A DNA stretch of 57,383 bases from the NCBI GenBank assembly GCA_937967805.1, contig CALBTC010000137.1:1-57383 (forward strand), given 5' to 3'. The position numbers and the translations under genes were made by a program. The DNA is from an uncultured Anaerolineaceae bacterium. Its GTDB lineage: Bacteria; Chloroflexota; Anaerolineae; Promineifilales; Promineifilaceae. Each line of letters begins with the position of its first letter. Position 1 is the stretch's first letter. Under the pieces are notes generated by a model, which was not told where the DNA came from, ran no database searches, and saw only the letters and a list, made by a program, of their open reading frames with translations. This document shows positions 44,335 to 53,023 of this stretch, piece by piece.

Positions 44335-44776
44335 AAAAATACCTACCTACAGTCATTGATTGGTCAGTGTCAATAAAAACAGCCTGTCACCTTTTTGCTC
44401 AATTACAAAAAGCTTGCACAGGCCACAAAACATTTTCTAAACAGTTAGCGATGTCCAAAATCATCCGGGGGAAACGTGTCAAAGTCCTTGAAATCTACCC
44501 ACTTTTTTAGCCGAGCATTCTTACGATTAGCCTTTCACGGGGGCGGGGGCAACCGTCTGTTTTTAAGCTGGGAAAACGCTTCAGGGCATCGGGGAAAAAT
44601 GTTTCAAAAGAATAAATTGTCCCTTTTTATGCTACAATACCGGCCAGGAGACGATATCTCGTTCCTCTGTTTTTTCTTTCCACAAAATCCGTTAGAACTA
44701 GAATTTTTCAAGGTGATTTGCCTATCCAGTGTAAATTGACTCATCTTGGCTGAATAGATACGAAAAGGAAATCAAC
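44335..44776. other. Divergent intergenic region upstream of the biosynthetic cluster
   Basis: 442 nt without a credible gene. On the minus strand AGGTAGG is a ribosome site for the first NRPS gene, and TTGACA (44368-44373) is a possible -35 without a convincing -10. On the plus strand an AGGA-G-ACGA-TATC-TCGT-TCCT hairpin near 44646-44666 is followed by CTG and six T, a terminator-like element about 105 nt before the SDR gene. The 87-codon frame at 44476-44739 has no family resemblance. Confidence 0.5.
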
Positions 44777-45481
44777 ATGACAACACAGAAAACAGCAATT
44801 GTCACGGCCGCAGGCAAAGGAATGGGTGCAGCGATTGCCCGCGAATTGGCAGCGGTGGGTTATAATTTGGCGCTGTTGTCGCCATCAGGCGGGGCAAAGG
44901 CGCTGGCGGAGGAGCTGGGCGGCTTTGGCGTGACCGGCTCGGTGACGAGCAATGATGATTTGCAAAAATTGGTGAGTGGGACGATGGTGCGGTACGGCCG
45001 TATCGACGCCGTCGTCAACCACACAGGCCATCCTCCCAAAGGGCAAATCCTGGAAATCTCCGATGAAGATTGGCACAAGGGGCTCGATTTGGTCATGCTC
45101 AACGTGGCCCGCATGGCCCGGCTGGTCACACCGATTATGATTGAGCAAGGTGGTGGCGCGATTGTTAACATCTCCACCTACGCCGTCTTTGAACCGGAAG
45201 CCACTTTCCCCGTGAGTGCAGCAATGCGTGCGGCGCTGGCTGGCTACACCAAGCTGTACGCCGACGAATACGCCGGCCACGGCATCCGCATGAACAACGT
45301 CCTGCCCGGCTTCATCGACAGCCTGCCGGAGACCGAAGAACGCCGCCGGCGCATCCCCATGGGGCGCTACGGCACCGTGGAAGAAATTGCCCAAACGGTA
45401 CGCTTTTTGCTCTCCGACTCAGCCGGGTACATCACCGGGCAAAACATTCGCGTAGATGGCGGCATTACCCGGTCGGTTTAA
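44777..45481 (+). CDS. Short-chain dehydrogenase/reductase-fold protein with altered active site
   Basis: A 234-residue Rossmann protein. TAAGKGMGAAIA is the TGxxxGxG dinucleotide loop; IVNIST gives the usual Ser strand, and the end GYITGQNIRVDGGITRSV is typical. The catalytic YxxxK is missing: where YSASKAAL is expected the protein reads FPVSAAMRAAL, with no Tyr and Arg in place of Lys. Either the catalysis differs or the protein binds cofactor without classical reduction. AAAGGAAA precedes the ATG. It is divergent from the NRPS cluster and could be a tailoring protein or unrelated. A hairpin repeat separates it from the next gene on the same strand. Confidence 0.85.
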   Translation: MTTQKTAIVTAAGKGMGAAIARELAAVGYNLALLSPSGGAKALAEELGGFGVTGSVTSNDDLQKLVSGTMVRYGRIDAVVNHTGHPPKGQILEISDEDWHKGLDLVMLNVARMARLVTPIMIEQGGGAIVNISTYAVFEPEATFPVSAAMRAALAGYTKLYADEYAGHGIRMNNVLPGFIDSLPETEERRRRIPMGRYGTVEEIAQTVRFLLSDSAGYITGQNIRVDGGITRSV

Positions 45482-45487
45482 ACGGTG

Positions 45488-45543
45488 AACCTCCCGCAGG
45501 CTCCGTTTACGAGGGTGGTTTTGTACAAAACCTGCGGGAGGTT
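45488..45543. repeat. REP-like 13-bp inverted repeat
   Basis: AACCTCCCGCAGG (45488-45500) and CCTGCGGGAGGTT (45531-45543) are perfect reverse complements with a 30-nt loop containing GTTTTGTACAAAAC, itself a palindrome. No T-run follows. It sits between two plus-strand genes. Confidence 0.7.
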
Positions 45544-45584
45544 TGGCAGCAAGTTTACATAAAAGTCAAAAGGGGAACTTCGCT

Positions 45585-46772
45585 TTGAAAAATCAACAAT
45601 TTGACGTCATTTTTGTGGGTGCGGGGGTGATGGGCTGCGCCATTGCCACCTACCTACTGCGGCATGACAGCCAACTCAAAATTGCGCTCATCGAGAAGGA
45701 TTTGACCTACCAATATTCCTCCACCGTTTTGTCCGACGGCAACAGCCGGGTGCAGTTCAACGTCAAAGAAAATATCCAGATGTCACAGTACGCGCTGAAG
45801 GTATTGGAGACATTCGCCGACGACATGGCCGTGGATGGCGACAGGCCGGATGTGGCGTTTCGGCAGCAGGGCAATTTATTCCTCACCGACGAGGCAGGCC
45901 GTGCTGAAGTGGAAGCAGGGTTGGCCTTGCAGCAAAGCTTGGGCTGCAATGTAGAATGGCTGACGCCGGGCGAAGCCAGGAAAGTGTACCCCTTGCTCAG
46001 CGCGGATGAGTCATTGTTTGTTGGGGCCACGTTTGGCCGGGACGACGGCACGATGTCACCCCAGGCAGTGCTGGAAGCGTACAAAAAGAAGGCGGTGGCA
46101 CTTGGGGCGGGATTGATTGAGGCGGAGGTGACGGCCGTTCTCCACCAAGCCAATCAAGTCACCGGCGTCCAGCTAAAAGACGGCGACGTACTGCAATCTA
46201 ACATCGTCGTCAACAGCGCCGGAGCCTGGGGCACGCACGGTGCCCAAGCCTGCGGCGTGCAGATCCCGGTGCAGCCGGTGATGCGCCAGGTGTACATTGT
46301 GGAAACGGCCGTTCGTCCCAAAAACATTCTCCCCCTGTTGCTGCTCCCCTCCGGCACCTACCTCATCCACGAGGGACACGGCGTCTTCATGACGGCCCAC
46401 TCCTTCGCCGATGATCTGGTCACCACTACTGATTTTAGCTGGCAGCGCAGCAAGTTTGAGGAGCGCATCTGGCCCGAACTGGCCGAATTTCTGCCCGCGT
46501 TTGATTCACTGAGAGTGGCCGATGGCTGGGCCGGTATGTACGCCGTCAACACCTTTGACGGCAACGCCATTTTAGGAGAATGGCCTGAGCTGCGCGGCTT
46601 TTACCTGGTGAACGGCTTTTCCGGACACGGCTTCCAGCAGTGCCACGCCGTGGGGCGCTACCTGGCGGAGCGCATTTTGGGCCTGCCGCCCACGCTGGAT
46701 TTATCCATCTTTTCGCCGCGCCGCATTTTGGAAAACGCGCCCGTGTTTGAGAATAAGCAGAAGATTATTTGA
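45585..46772 (+). CDS. FAD-dependent oxidoreductase of the DAO family
   Basis: About 395 residues. FDVIFVGAGVMGCAIATYLLRH is the FAD-binding dinucleotide fold, followed by LIEKDLTYQYSSTVLSDGNSRVQF; late in the protein DGWAGMYAVNTFDGNAILG and GFYLVNGFSGHGFQQCHAVGRYLAERI match the glycine/sarcosine oxidase, DadA and FOXRED1-like group, which oxidises secondary or primary amines. The start is TTG 45585, because AGGGGA sits 9 nt upstream and the frame then begins right before the FAD strand; earlier codons overlap the hairpin repeat. The substrate is unknown. Whether it serves the NRPS cluster, 1.2 kb away, cannot be decided. Confidence 0.85.
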   Translation: MKNQQFDVIFVGAGVMGCAIATYLLRHDSQLKIALIEKDLTYQYSSTVLSDGNSRVQFNVKENIQMSQYALKVLETFADDMAVDGDRPDVAFRQQGNLFLTDEAGRAEVEAGLALQQSLGCNVEWLTPGEARKVYPLLSADESLFVGATFGRDDGTMSPQAVLEAYKKKAVALGAGLIEAEVTAVLHQANQVTGVQLKDGDVLQSNIVVNSAGAWGTHGAQACGVQIPVQPVMRQVYIVETAVRPKNILPLLLLPSGTYLIHEGHGVFMTAHSFADDLVTTTDFSWQRSKFEERIWPELAEFLPAFDSLRVADGWAGMYAVNTFDGNAILGEWPELRGFYLVNGFSGHGFQQCHAVGRYLAERILGLPPTLDLSIFSPRRILENAPVFENKQKII

Positions 46773-46865
46773 GGCAACCCGTAGGGGCAAGGCCGGTGGG
46801 CAAGACCTTTGCCAAGCATATAGCCATTTCTCCACCGGCCTCGTCCAACCAACGGAAGGTGAGAA

Positions 46866-49109
46866 GTGGCCACTGCGATTGAATTTGTAATCCGCCGGAC
46901 AAAGCCGAGAGAAGGATGGCTAACGCTGCTGCTGCTGCTGGCGATTGTGGGTTGTGTGAATGCGGCCGTTCTCGAAGCCACCTGGGTCGCGGAAGACGGT
47001 GTTGTCATTCCGGCGACGCTGGCAGGGCTGTTATTGGGCACGGTGCTGGCCAAACGGCCGCTTTCCCCTCTGTTCGCCTGGATTCTACTTACCGTGTATG
47101 GCGTGCTTATTTCCGTGATCCTGTTGGCAGAGTTGTGGCCTACCTGGGCAGCGCTGCTGAATGGTTGGACGGGGTTGAGGCAGCAGTGGCTGCAAAACGG
47201 GGCACTGTTTTTGGACCGGGTTGGGGGTTGGGGGACGGCCGTTTTCAGCGGTGAGAGCAGCGAAGAAACAGCGGTATTTGCCCTGGGGTTAGGGCTAATC
47301 AGCTACGTGTTAATCGCTTTTACCTGTTGGCAAACCTTCCGCCACCATCGCCCCCTGGCCGGATTGGTAAGCGTGGGGTTGGCGCTGGCGCTTAACGGCT
47401 ATTTTGGGGGCGCACAAATTCGCTGGCTCGGTTGGTTTGTAGGGTTGGCCGCCATGTTAACGGCCGTTATCCACTTCGCTGCCCTGGCCGATTCATGGGA
47501 AATACACCAGGTTGACTACTCCGATGAGGTGAAGCTCGATTTGTACACTCATGCCGCTGTGCTGGCTCTATTGATACTGTCCCTGGCCCTGGCGCTGCCC
47601 AGCTTTAGCATTCGCCAATTGGTGCGTGCTTTTCAGGAGCAGCCGGCCGTGCAGCAGGCAGAGGCGTTGCTGGAGCGTACCTTTGCCGGTGTAGAAGGAA
47701 ACCAGCCCCGCCGCGACGCGGTCGGCGGCAGCGGCCTCTTGCCGCGGGAATTTTTGCTGGGTAACGCACCTGAACTATACGAAACAGTGGTAATGACGGC
47801 CGTTGTCCAATCCGAAGCAAGTCTGGCGGGCGTCCACTGGCGGGCGCTGAGCTATGATGTATACACCGGCCGCGGCTGGGCCCTGTCTGAGGAGCGGACT
47901 CAGCCTATCAGCGCCAATTCTCCCATTCCCCTACCCCTGGTTGAAGCCACGGTCACCGTTTCCCAAACCGTGCATTGGCTGCAAGACGATCGCCTGGTGC
48001 GGTACTCGCTGGGGCTGCCGCTGGCCTTTGACCAAGATGTGGACACGCTCTGGCGGGGACAAACTGATCTGGTACGGACCCATGGGGATAGGCCGACTTA
48101 TTCGGTGCGCTCGCGGCTATCGCAGGCAGCGCCAGACATGCTGCGCGCAACGGCCGTCGCCAACATTCCGCCACAAATTTTGGCGCGCTATACGGCCTTG
48201 CCGGCCGGCCTGCCCCAGCGGGTGCGCGATCTGGCCCAAGAAGTCGCCGGCCAGGTGGACAATCCATACGACCAGGCGCGGTCGCTGGAACAATTCTTGC
48301 GCCAATATACCTATTCATTGGATGTTGCACCGCCGCCCGGCGGCGTGGACCCGGTTGATCATTTTTTGTTCGAGCAGCAAATGGGCTACTGTGATTTTTA
48401 CGCCTCGGCCATGGTGGTGATGGCCCGGGCCGTTGGGCTGCCGGCGCGGTTGGGTATTGGCTTCACAAACCAGCCGTCAGACAGTGACGGCGTGCAAACC
48501 ATCTACCAAATCAACAGTCACTCCTGGGCCGAGGTTTATTTTGCCGGATTTGGCTGGGTGGAGTTTGAGCCCACGGCCACATTCACCACAGCGCACGCCG
48601 GCGCAAGCGCCGCACCCACGTTTGATCAGTTTGAAGCGCCGCTCCCCAAGACGGATGGTCCAGCACCACCTCCTTTGCCGACCGTTGAAACGGTACGGCC
48701 GTTCCCCTGGACCCCGCTTCTCATTATGGGGCTGCTGGCCGGCGTGATTGGCTGGCTGTGGCGGCGCGGGCAGCTGCCGGCGGGGCAAGATGCGGTGGTG
48801 TGGAGCTACGGTCGTTTACAGCAAAATGCGGCAAAGTTGGGCCAGCCAGCTTCCCCTAACCAAACGCCGCAGGAGTTTTTGGCAGCTTTTCAGAACTATT
48901 TGCAACGATACGGCCGTTTTCCCTGGCTCATCAAACCCATCGAACAAATTCAGCCGCACCTGGCCAGATTAACCAGCCTGTACGTGCGCCGCCGCTACGC
49001 GGGGGATGAAAAATCTGGCGGGATAACGGCGTGGCAAAGCTGGCAAAATGTGAAACGGCCGTTGTGGCTGCTGCGCATCGTCAGACTGTTTGCCAAAAGT
49101 AAACTTTAA
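46866..49109 (+). CDS. TgpA-like membrane protein with transglutaminase domain
   Basis: A 747-residue protein. The N-terminal 240 residues hold about six hydrophobic helices, then an extracytoplasmic region with a transglutaminase-like cysteine-protease fold: Cys in GYCDFYASAMVVMARAVGLPARLGIGF, His in INSHSWAEVYFAGFGWVEFEPT with the acidic partner after it. A final helix (FPWTPLLIMGLLAGVIGWLW) leads to a DUF4129-like cytoplasmic tail (TPQEFLAAFQNYLQRYG). The start is GTG 46866 after GGAAGGTGAG. Such proteins often sit beside DUF58 and MoxR genes; none is seen here. The role is unknown, possibly in envelope or peptide modification. Confidence 0.88.
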   Translation: MATAIEFVIRRTKPREGWLTLLLLLAIVGCVNAAVLEATWVAEDGVVIPATLAGLLLGTVLAKRPLSPLFAWILLTVYGVLISVILLAELWPTWAALLNGWTGLRQQWLQNGALFLDRVGGWGTAVFSGESSEETAVFALGLGLISYVLIAFTCWQTFRHHRPLAGLVSVGLALALNGYFGGAQIRWLGWFVGLAAMLTAVIHFAALADSWEIHQVDYSDEVKLDLYTHAAVLALLILSLALALPSFSIRQLVRAFQEQPAVQQAEALLERTFAGVEGNQPRRDAVGGSGLLPREFLLGNAPELYETVVMTAVVQSEASLAGVHWRALSYDVYTGRGWALSEERTQPISANSPIPLPLVEATVTVSQTVHWLQDDRLVRYSLGLPLAFDQDVDTLWRGQTDLVRTHGDRPTYSVRSRLSQAAPDMLRATAVANIPPQILARYTALPAGLPQRVRDLAQEVAGQVDNPYDQARSLEQFLRQYTYSLDVAPPPGGVDPVDHFLFEQQMGYCDFYASAMVVMARAVGLPARLGIGFTNQPSDSDGVQTIYQINSHSWAEVYFAGFGWVEFEPTATFTTAHAGASAAPTFDQFEAPLPKTDGPAPPPLPTVETVRPFPWTPLLIMGLLAGVIGWLWRRGQLPAGQDAVVWSYGRLQQNAAKLGQPASPNQTPQEFLAAFQNYLQRYGRFPWLIKPIEQIQPHLARLTSLYVRRRYAGDEKSGGITAWQSWQNVKRPLWLLRIVRLFAKSKL

Positions 49110-49165
49110 ACTTGCGCTTCGTAGGTTGCTACAAAAGGTAGTCAAAAATTCAACTCATCAACCAT

Positions 49166-50587
49166 ATGAAATCCTTTGCGCAACGCCTAAAAGATTTATT
49201 CTTTCCGCCCCTCCGGGAATTTTCCTTTCAGGCCCATTCCAACGTTTTTTTAGATTACATTCGTGAGCGGGTTATCACCGTTCTACTGCGGCTTTGTGTC
49301 CTCTTTGGTTCAATTTCCGTCTTTGTAGGCAGTGTGGCTTTATGGCAGGAACAAAATTGGGAGGGAATCATTTTAGGGAATCTCTCCTTTTTGGGCGTTC
49401 TGTTTCTGGCATTAAGACGGCAAATCCATTACAAGATACGGGGTGCTGTTCTCATCATTCTTGCCTATCTGTTCGTCTTTTTCTCATTAGCAAACGAGCT
49501 GAATGAATTCTCCTACGTGCCGCTGTTTGCTTTTGTTGTCATGACCACCCTTTTAACCGGACGATGGGGTGGCGTTGTCGCCATTTTAATCAGTCTAGGC
49601 ACGCTGCTATGGGTCAATTGGCGATTAACTGTGGGCGATGTCACCCTTTCGCAGTTTATGCCCGGCTTCAACGCGCCATTCTCGGTTATCTTCACAGTCT
49701 ATACAGATTGGATATTTTATGCCGGCATCTTTTTGTTTACTTTCTGGATGTATTTTGACGGATTTAATCTTGCCTGGGAGCGGGAAAACCGAGCCATGCG
49801 GCTGCTCTATGAGGAACGAGACCGACTGGCAGAGGCAATAGCGCGCGAACAAGCACTGTTGGCGCAGCTTAGCCAAAGCCATCAGCAAGAAATTGAGCTT
49901 AGCCGGCTAAAGTCGCAAATTATTACAACGGTCTCGCATGAGTTTCGCACGCCGCTTACGGTCATTAATAGTTCGGTTGAACTACTTACAACCTACCACG
50001 ATAAGTTTGACGCGAAAAAAAGAGAAGCGATTCAGCAGCGCATTGATGAATCCATTTATTATCTAACCGGGCTGTTGCAAGATACCTCACTGGTGAATAA
50101 AGCATATACCCAGGGCTTCCAGGCCAATCCAATCTCGATGCCGCTAAACAGCATGGCGCAGCGGCTAAAAAAGGATTTATTGCAGGAGGTCCATGACCCG
50201 CCTAATGTGGTTTTTCAATATGATCGAGAAGATGATACGGCCGTTTGCCTGGACTACGACTTTACTTACCGTGTTGTCTTCATTTTCCTTAGCAATGCCC
50301 TGAAGTATTCGCCATCTTCCGAACCAATTTACATCAAACTGGCGTTGGCCAAGCAGCTGACGATTTCCGTTTCTGATGCCGGCATCGGCCTTGCCCCAGA
50401 GGAAGCACAGCAAATCTGGGAACTATTTTACCGGGGGAGCAATACGCTTAACCAGGGTGGGCTGGGGCTGGGTTTATATTTAGCCAAACGGATGGCTCAG
50501 GCAATGGATGGATCGGTTACGGCCGTTTCCCCCGGACTTGATCAAGGCAGCACCTTTTCCCTTCACATTCCCTATCGAACATGTTAA
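49166..50587 (+). CDS. Membrane sensor histidine kinase (orphan)
   Basis: A 473-residue kinase. About six hydrophobic segments (residues 30-205) form an N-terminal membrane sensor without a large periplasmic loop, then a coiled linker rich in Glu/Arg/Gln, then HisKA with phospho-acceptor His258 in SHEFRTPL. The HATPase_c domain has N-box FIFLSNALKYSP, G1 SDAGIGLAPEEAQQIWELFYRG and G2 GLGLGLYLAKRM. All ATP motifs are intact. No response regulator is adjacent, so its partner is elsewhere. The ATG has a weak upstream ribosome site and lies 56 nt after the transglutaminase gene. Confidence 0.9.
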   Translation: MKSFAQRLKDLFFPPLREFSFQAHSNVFLDYIRERVITVLLRLCVLFGSISVFVGSVALWQEQNWEGIILGNLSFLGVLFLALRRQIHYKIRGAVLIILAYLFVFFSLANELNEFSYVPLFAFVVMTTLLTGRWGGVVAILISLGTLLWVNWRLTVGDVTLSQFMPGFNAPFSVIFTVYTDWIFYAGIFLFTFWMYFDGFNLAWERENRAMRLLYEERDRLAEAIAREQALLAQLSQSHQQEIELSRLKSQIITTVSHEFRTPLTVINSSVELLTTYHDKFDAKKREAIQQRIDESIYYLTGLLQDTSLVNKAYTQGFQANPISMPLNSMAQRLKKDLLQEVHDPPNVVFQYDREDDTAVCLDYDFTYRVVFIFLSNALKYSPSSEPIYIKLALAKQLTISVSDAGIGLAPEEAQQIWELFYRGSNTLNQGGLGLGLYLAKRMAQAMDGSVTAVSPGLDQGSTFSLHIPYRTC

Positions 50588-50768
50588 ACAGTTGTGTAAA
50601 AGCCGGCGGTTTGTTGAGACAGACAAGCCATTTTCCCGCTTTTACCTGGCAAATTACAAGATGTATTTAATTTTGCCCACCTTTTTGTAACTTGCTTGAT
50701 TGCTTTTACAGTTGAGAATCTTTTACAATGTCGCCATCATCAACAACTCACTGGAGGCAAACTTCTTC

Positions 50769-52184
50769 ATGCTACAAAGTTTTGAATGTCCCAACTGCCA
50801 GGCTACACTGGATTACGATGCCAACACCAACGCACTAACGGTACGCTGCGCCTACTGCGGCAGCACGGTCATTGTGCCGGATTCGCTGCGTCGGGAGCGC
50901 GGTTCCGGCTCCGGCCAGGAACAAATGTTGGCCGAGGTCGTACAGCTGGTGCAAAACGGCCGTAAAATCGAAGCCATCAAGCGTTTCCGCGAAACGTTCA
51001 ACGTGGGCTTAAAAGAAGCCAAAGACGTTGTTGAGGCCATCGAGCGACACGAAGACATTCACCTTGGCGGTACCTCTTTCCACACTGAATCAGTCTCCAT
51101 CTCTTCCTATACCACAACCCCACCTGTGCAAACCAGCAGTGGACGAGGTGGCTGCGCCGTACTGTTCGCTGTCCTCATTTTGATATTGATTGGCATTGGT
51201 GCATTTTGGGTCATCAATCCAGCCAGCCAAACCGACCGTATTTTTGAACAAATTGCCAGCCTAACAGAATTACAAGGGGAAACCACGACCCAAGAAGACG
51301 ACACGTTCATCGTCATTACGACCATCGAAGCTATTGTTCCCGGCCAGGCTCAGGAAAACCGCAGCGAAACCACAGACGGTCCCGCATTTGCCGAGGTTAT
51401 CCTGCAAATTGGCGGCGAGGAGGGGATTGGCCCCGGCTTTTTCAACGATACGCGCCGGCTGGGCGTAGACGGCGAGGGCAACATTTATACCGGCGATTAC
51501 AGCGGCGGGCGCATTCAGGTATTTGATGCCGAGGGTAACTTTCTGGCCACCTGGAACGCGGGCGAAGAGCTGTATATGGCGGGCATGACGGTAGACCGCA
51601 GCGGCACTGTCTACATTATCAACGTGGATACGGTTGAAAAGTTCAACGGTATGACGGGCGAATTTTTGGGTACGGTTGATTTGCCCGGTGGCCAGCGCAC
51701 TTATTTTGAAACGGCCGCAACCGGCCCGGACGGCAACGTTTACCTGATCGGTGAAGATCGTCTGGTGCGGCTGGACAACAGCGGCAACGTTGTGCTAGAT
51801 GTGGCCGAGCCGTTTGCCAACGTGCCCGATTTTGCCACTACGTATGATGATGCGGCCGTTGACGGCGCAGGCAACATTTACATGCTGGGCAGCGAGACGA
51901 TTTACAAGCTCAATGCGCAGGGCCAGTTTGTGGACCAAATCGGCAGCAAAGGGGAGGCGGAAGATCAGTTCTTCACGTCCCCAACAGCCATTGCCGTCGA
52001 CGGCAAAGGGCGCATTTTTGCCAATGATTTTTGGGGGATTAAGGTGTTTGAAGGGAACGGCCGTTACCTGGCAACAATCGATTCAGCCGGCGTTGCCTTC
52101 GACATGATCGTCACGGTTGAGAACGATCTTCTGGTGATGGACCGTAACAGTAATGAAGTGGTGAAGTATCGCCTGCTTCAGTAA
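50769..52184 (+). CDS. Zinc-ribbon / L7-L12-like / NHL-type beta-propeller membrane protein
   Basis: About 471 residues in a mosaic order. Residues 1-38 are a zinc ribbon (FECPNCQATLDYD ... RCAYCGSTVIVP, four Cys). About 55-95 resembles the C-terminal domain of ribosomal protein L7/L12 (GRKIEAIKRFRETFNVGLKEAKDVVEAIE). One transmembrane helix follows (GGCAVLFAVLILILIGIGAFWVI), and from about 205 five or six NHL-like repeats (VDGEGNIYTGDYSGGRIQVFDAEGNFL, VDGKGRIFANDFWGIKVFEGNGRYL) form a propeller on the other side of the membrane. The start is ATG 50769, with TGGAGG 12 nt upstream. A similar zinc-ribbon/L7-L12-like start is common in Chloroflexota-type proteins. Function unknown. Confidence 0.8.
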   Translation: MLQSFECPNCQATLDYDANTNALTVRCAYCGSTVIVPDSLRRERGSGSGQEQMLAEVVQLVQNGRKIEAIKRFRETFNVGLKEAKDVVEAIERHEDIHLGGTSFHTESVSISSYTTTPPVQTSSGRGGCAVLFAVLILILIGIGAFWVINPASQTDRIFEQIASLTELQGETTTQEDDTFIVITTIEAIVPGQAQENRSETTDGPAFAEVILQIGGEEGIGPGFFNDTRRLGVDGEGNIYTGDYSGGRIQVFDAEGNFLATWNAGEELYMAGMTVDRSGTVYIINVDTVEKFNGMTGEFLGTVDLPGGQRTYFETAATGPDGNVYLIGEDRLVRLDNSGNVVLDVAEPFANVPDFATTYDDAAVDGAGNIYMLGSETIYKLNAQGQFVDQIGSKGEAEDQFFTSPTAIAVDGKGRIFANDFWGIKVFEGNGRYLATIDSAGVAFDMIVTVENDLLVMDRNSNEVVKYRLLQ

Positions 52185-52243
52185 TCGGTAATCCGTGCCA
52201 ATTAATGACCGATTACCGATTACCGTTCACGGATTACCGACAC
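52185..52243. repeat. CCGATTA-type short tandem repeats in spacer
   Basis: The 59-nt spacer between convergent genes is made of GATTACC units in both orientations (TAATCGGTAATCC ... ACCGATTACCGATTACCG). Related units occur at 2478-2513 and 19197-19225 and, in coding frame, at 40309-40389. Confidence 0.65.
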
Positions 52244-53023
52244 CTAATCCGCCGCTTCCGCCTGGGCCTCAATCTCCGTTTCCGGTGCCGGCTCTTCTTC
52301 TTCCTCAACATCTTGCAGCGTAATACGGAAATACCCTTCGGCGTGCAGGTAGCCTACTTTTTTGCCGGTTTCGGCTGTCCACTCACGCACCCGCTCCTCC
52401 GGGTCCCAATCACCTAGCTGGCTGACGTGCTTGCGCAAAGCGGCAATCTTTATATCAAGCGTTTCGGTAATATCGACGTAGGTGTTGGCATCGCGCCGAC
52501 CAAAAGAGATGTAGACGTAATTTACTTTGTGCGGCTCGTACCCTTCTTCAATCAGTTCCGGAAACAGCAGCGGTGAGTCACTGGAAGGGAATACGGCTTC
52601 CAGCGCCACCTGTCCCGCATTGCGATGGTCGGGGTGGTTGATGTAGCCGTCGCTGTAGAAAAATTGGGGATCGCCACATATCACCACGTTGGGTTTGTAT
52701 TGCCGGATGAGCCGGACTAACTTTTGGCGCAGTTCGAGCGTGGGTTGGAGACGGCCGTCCGGCTCCCCCATAAACAAACAGCGGGCTACGCCGGCCACCT
52801 CTGCCGCTTCACTCTGCTCGCGACGGCGAATCTCGGCCAGCTTTTCGGCCGTCATGCCCGCCTCGCGGCTGCCAATGTTGCCGTCGGTTAGCACCACGTA
52901 GGTGACATCGCAGCCGTATTTGGCCCACTTTGCGGCCGTTCCCGCCGTACCAAACTCAATATCATCAGGGTGGGCAAAAATGAGCATCGCCCGTTCAGGA
53001 ATATAATCATTGGCGTTGATCAT
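52244..53023 (-). CDS. PIG-L family (LmbE-like) deacetylase
   Basis: A 259-residue zinc-dependent deacetylase fold. AHPDDIEFGTAGTAAKWA carries the His-Pro-Asp-Asp zinc motif, VVLTDGNIGSRE follows, and NHPDHRNAGQVALEAVF provides the later His. Members deacetylate N-acetylglucosamine conjugates (bacillithiol, mycothiol, GPI-like lipids). It overlaps the upstream copy as ATGA, has the same length plus an acidic tail (EEEEEPAPETEIEAQAEA), and is about half identical to it. An in-tandem pair may act as a heteromer or on two substrates. Confidence 0.88.
   Translation of the reverse strand: MINANDYIPERAMLIFAHPDDIEFGTAGTAAKWAKYGCDVTYVVLTDGNIGSREAGMTAEKLAEIRRREQSEAAEVAGVARCLFMGEPDGRLQPTLELRQKLVRLIRQYKPNVVICGDPQFFYSDGYINHPDHRNAGQVALEAVFPSSDSPLLFPELIEEGYEPHKVNYVYISFGRRDANTYVDITETLDIKIAALRKHVSQLGDWDPEERVREWTAETGKKVGYLHAEGYFRITLQDVEEEEEPAPETEIEAQAEAAD

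Noticed and set aside
44476..44739. 87-codon frame upstream of the SDR gene
   Set aside because: Its codons and peptide (poly-Gly stretch, no motif) look non-coding, and it crosses a terminator-like hairpin.
46773..46865. Inverted repeat GGCCGGTGG ... CCACCGGCC before the transglutaminase gene
   Set aside because: A short spacer dyad without T-run or position that decides anything; noted but not listed as a terminator.
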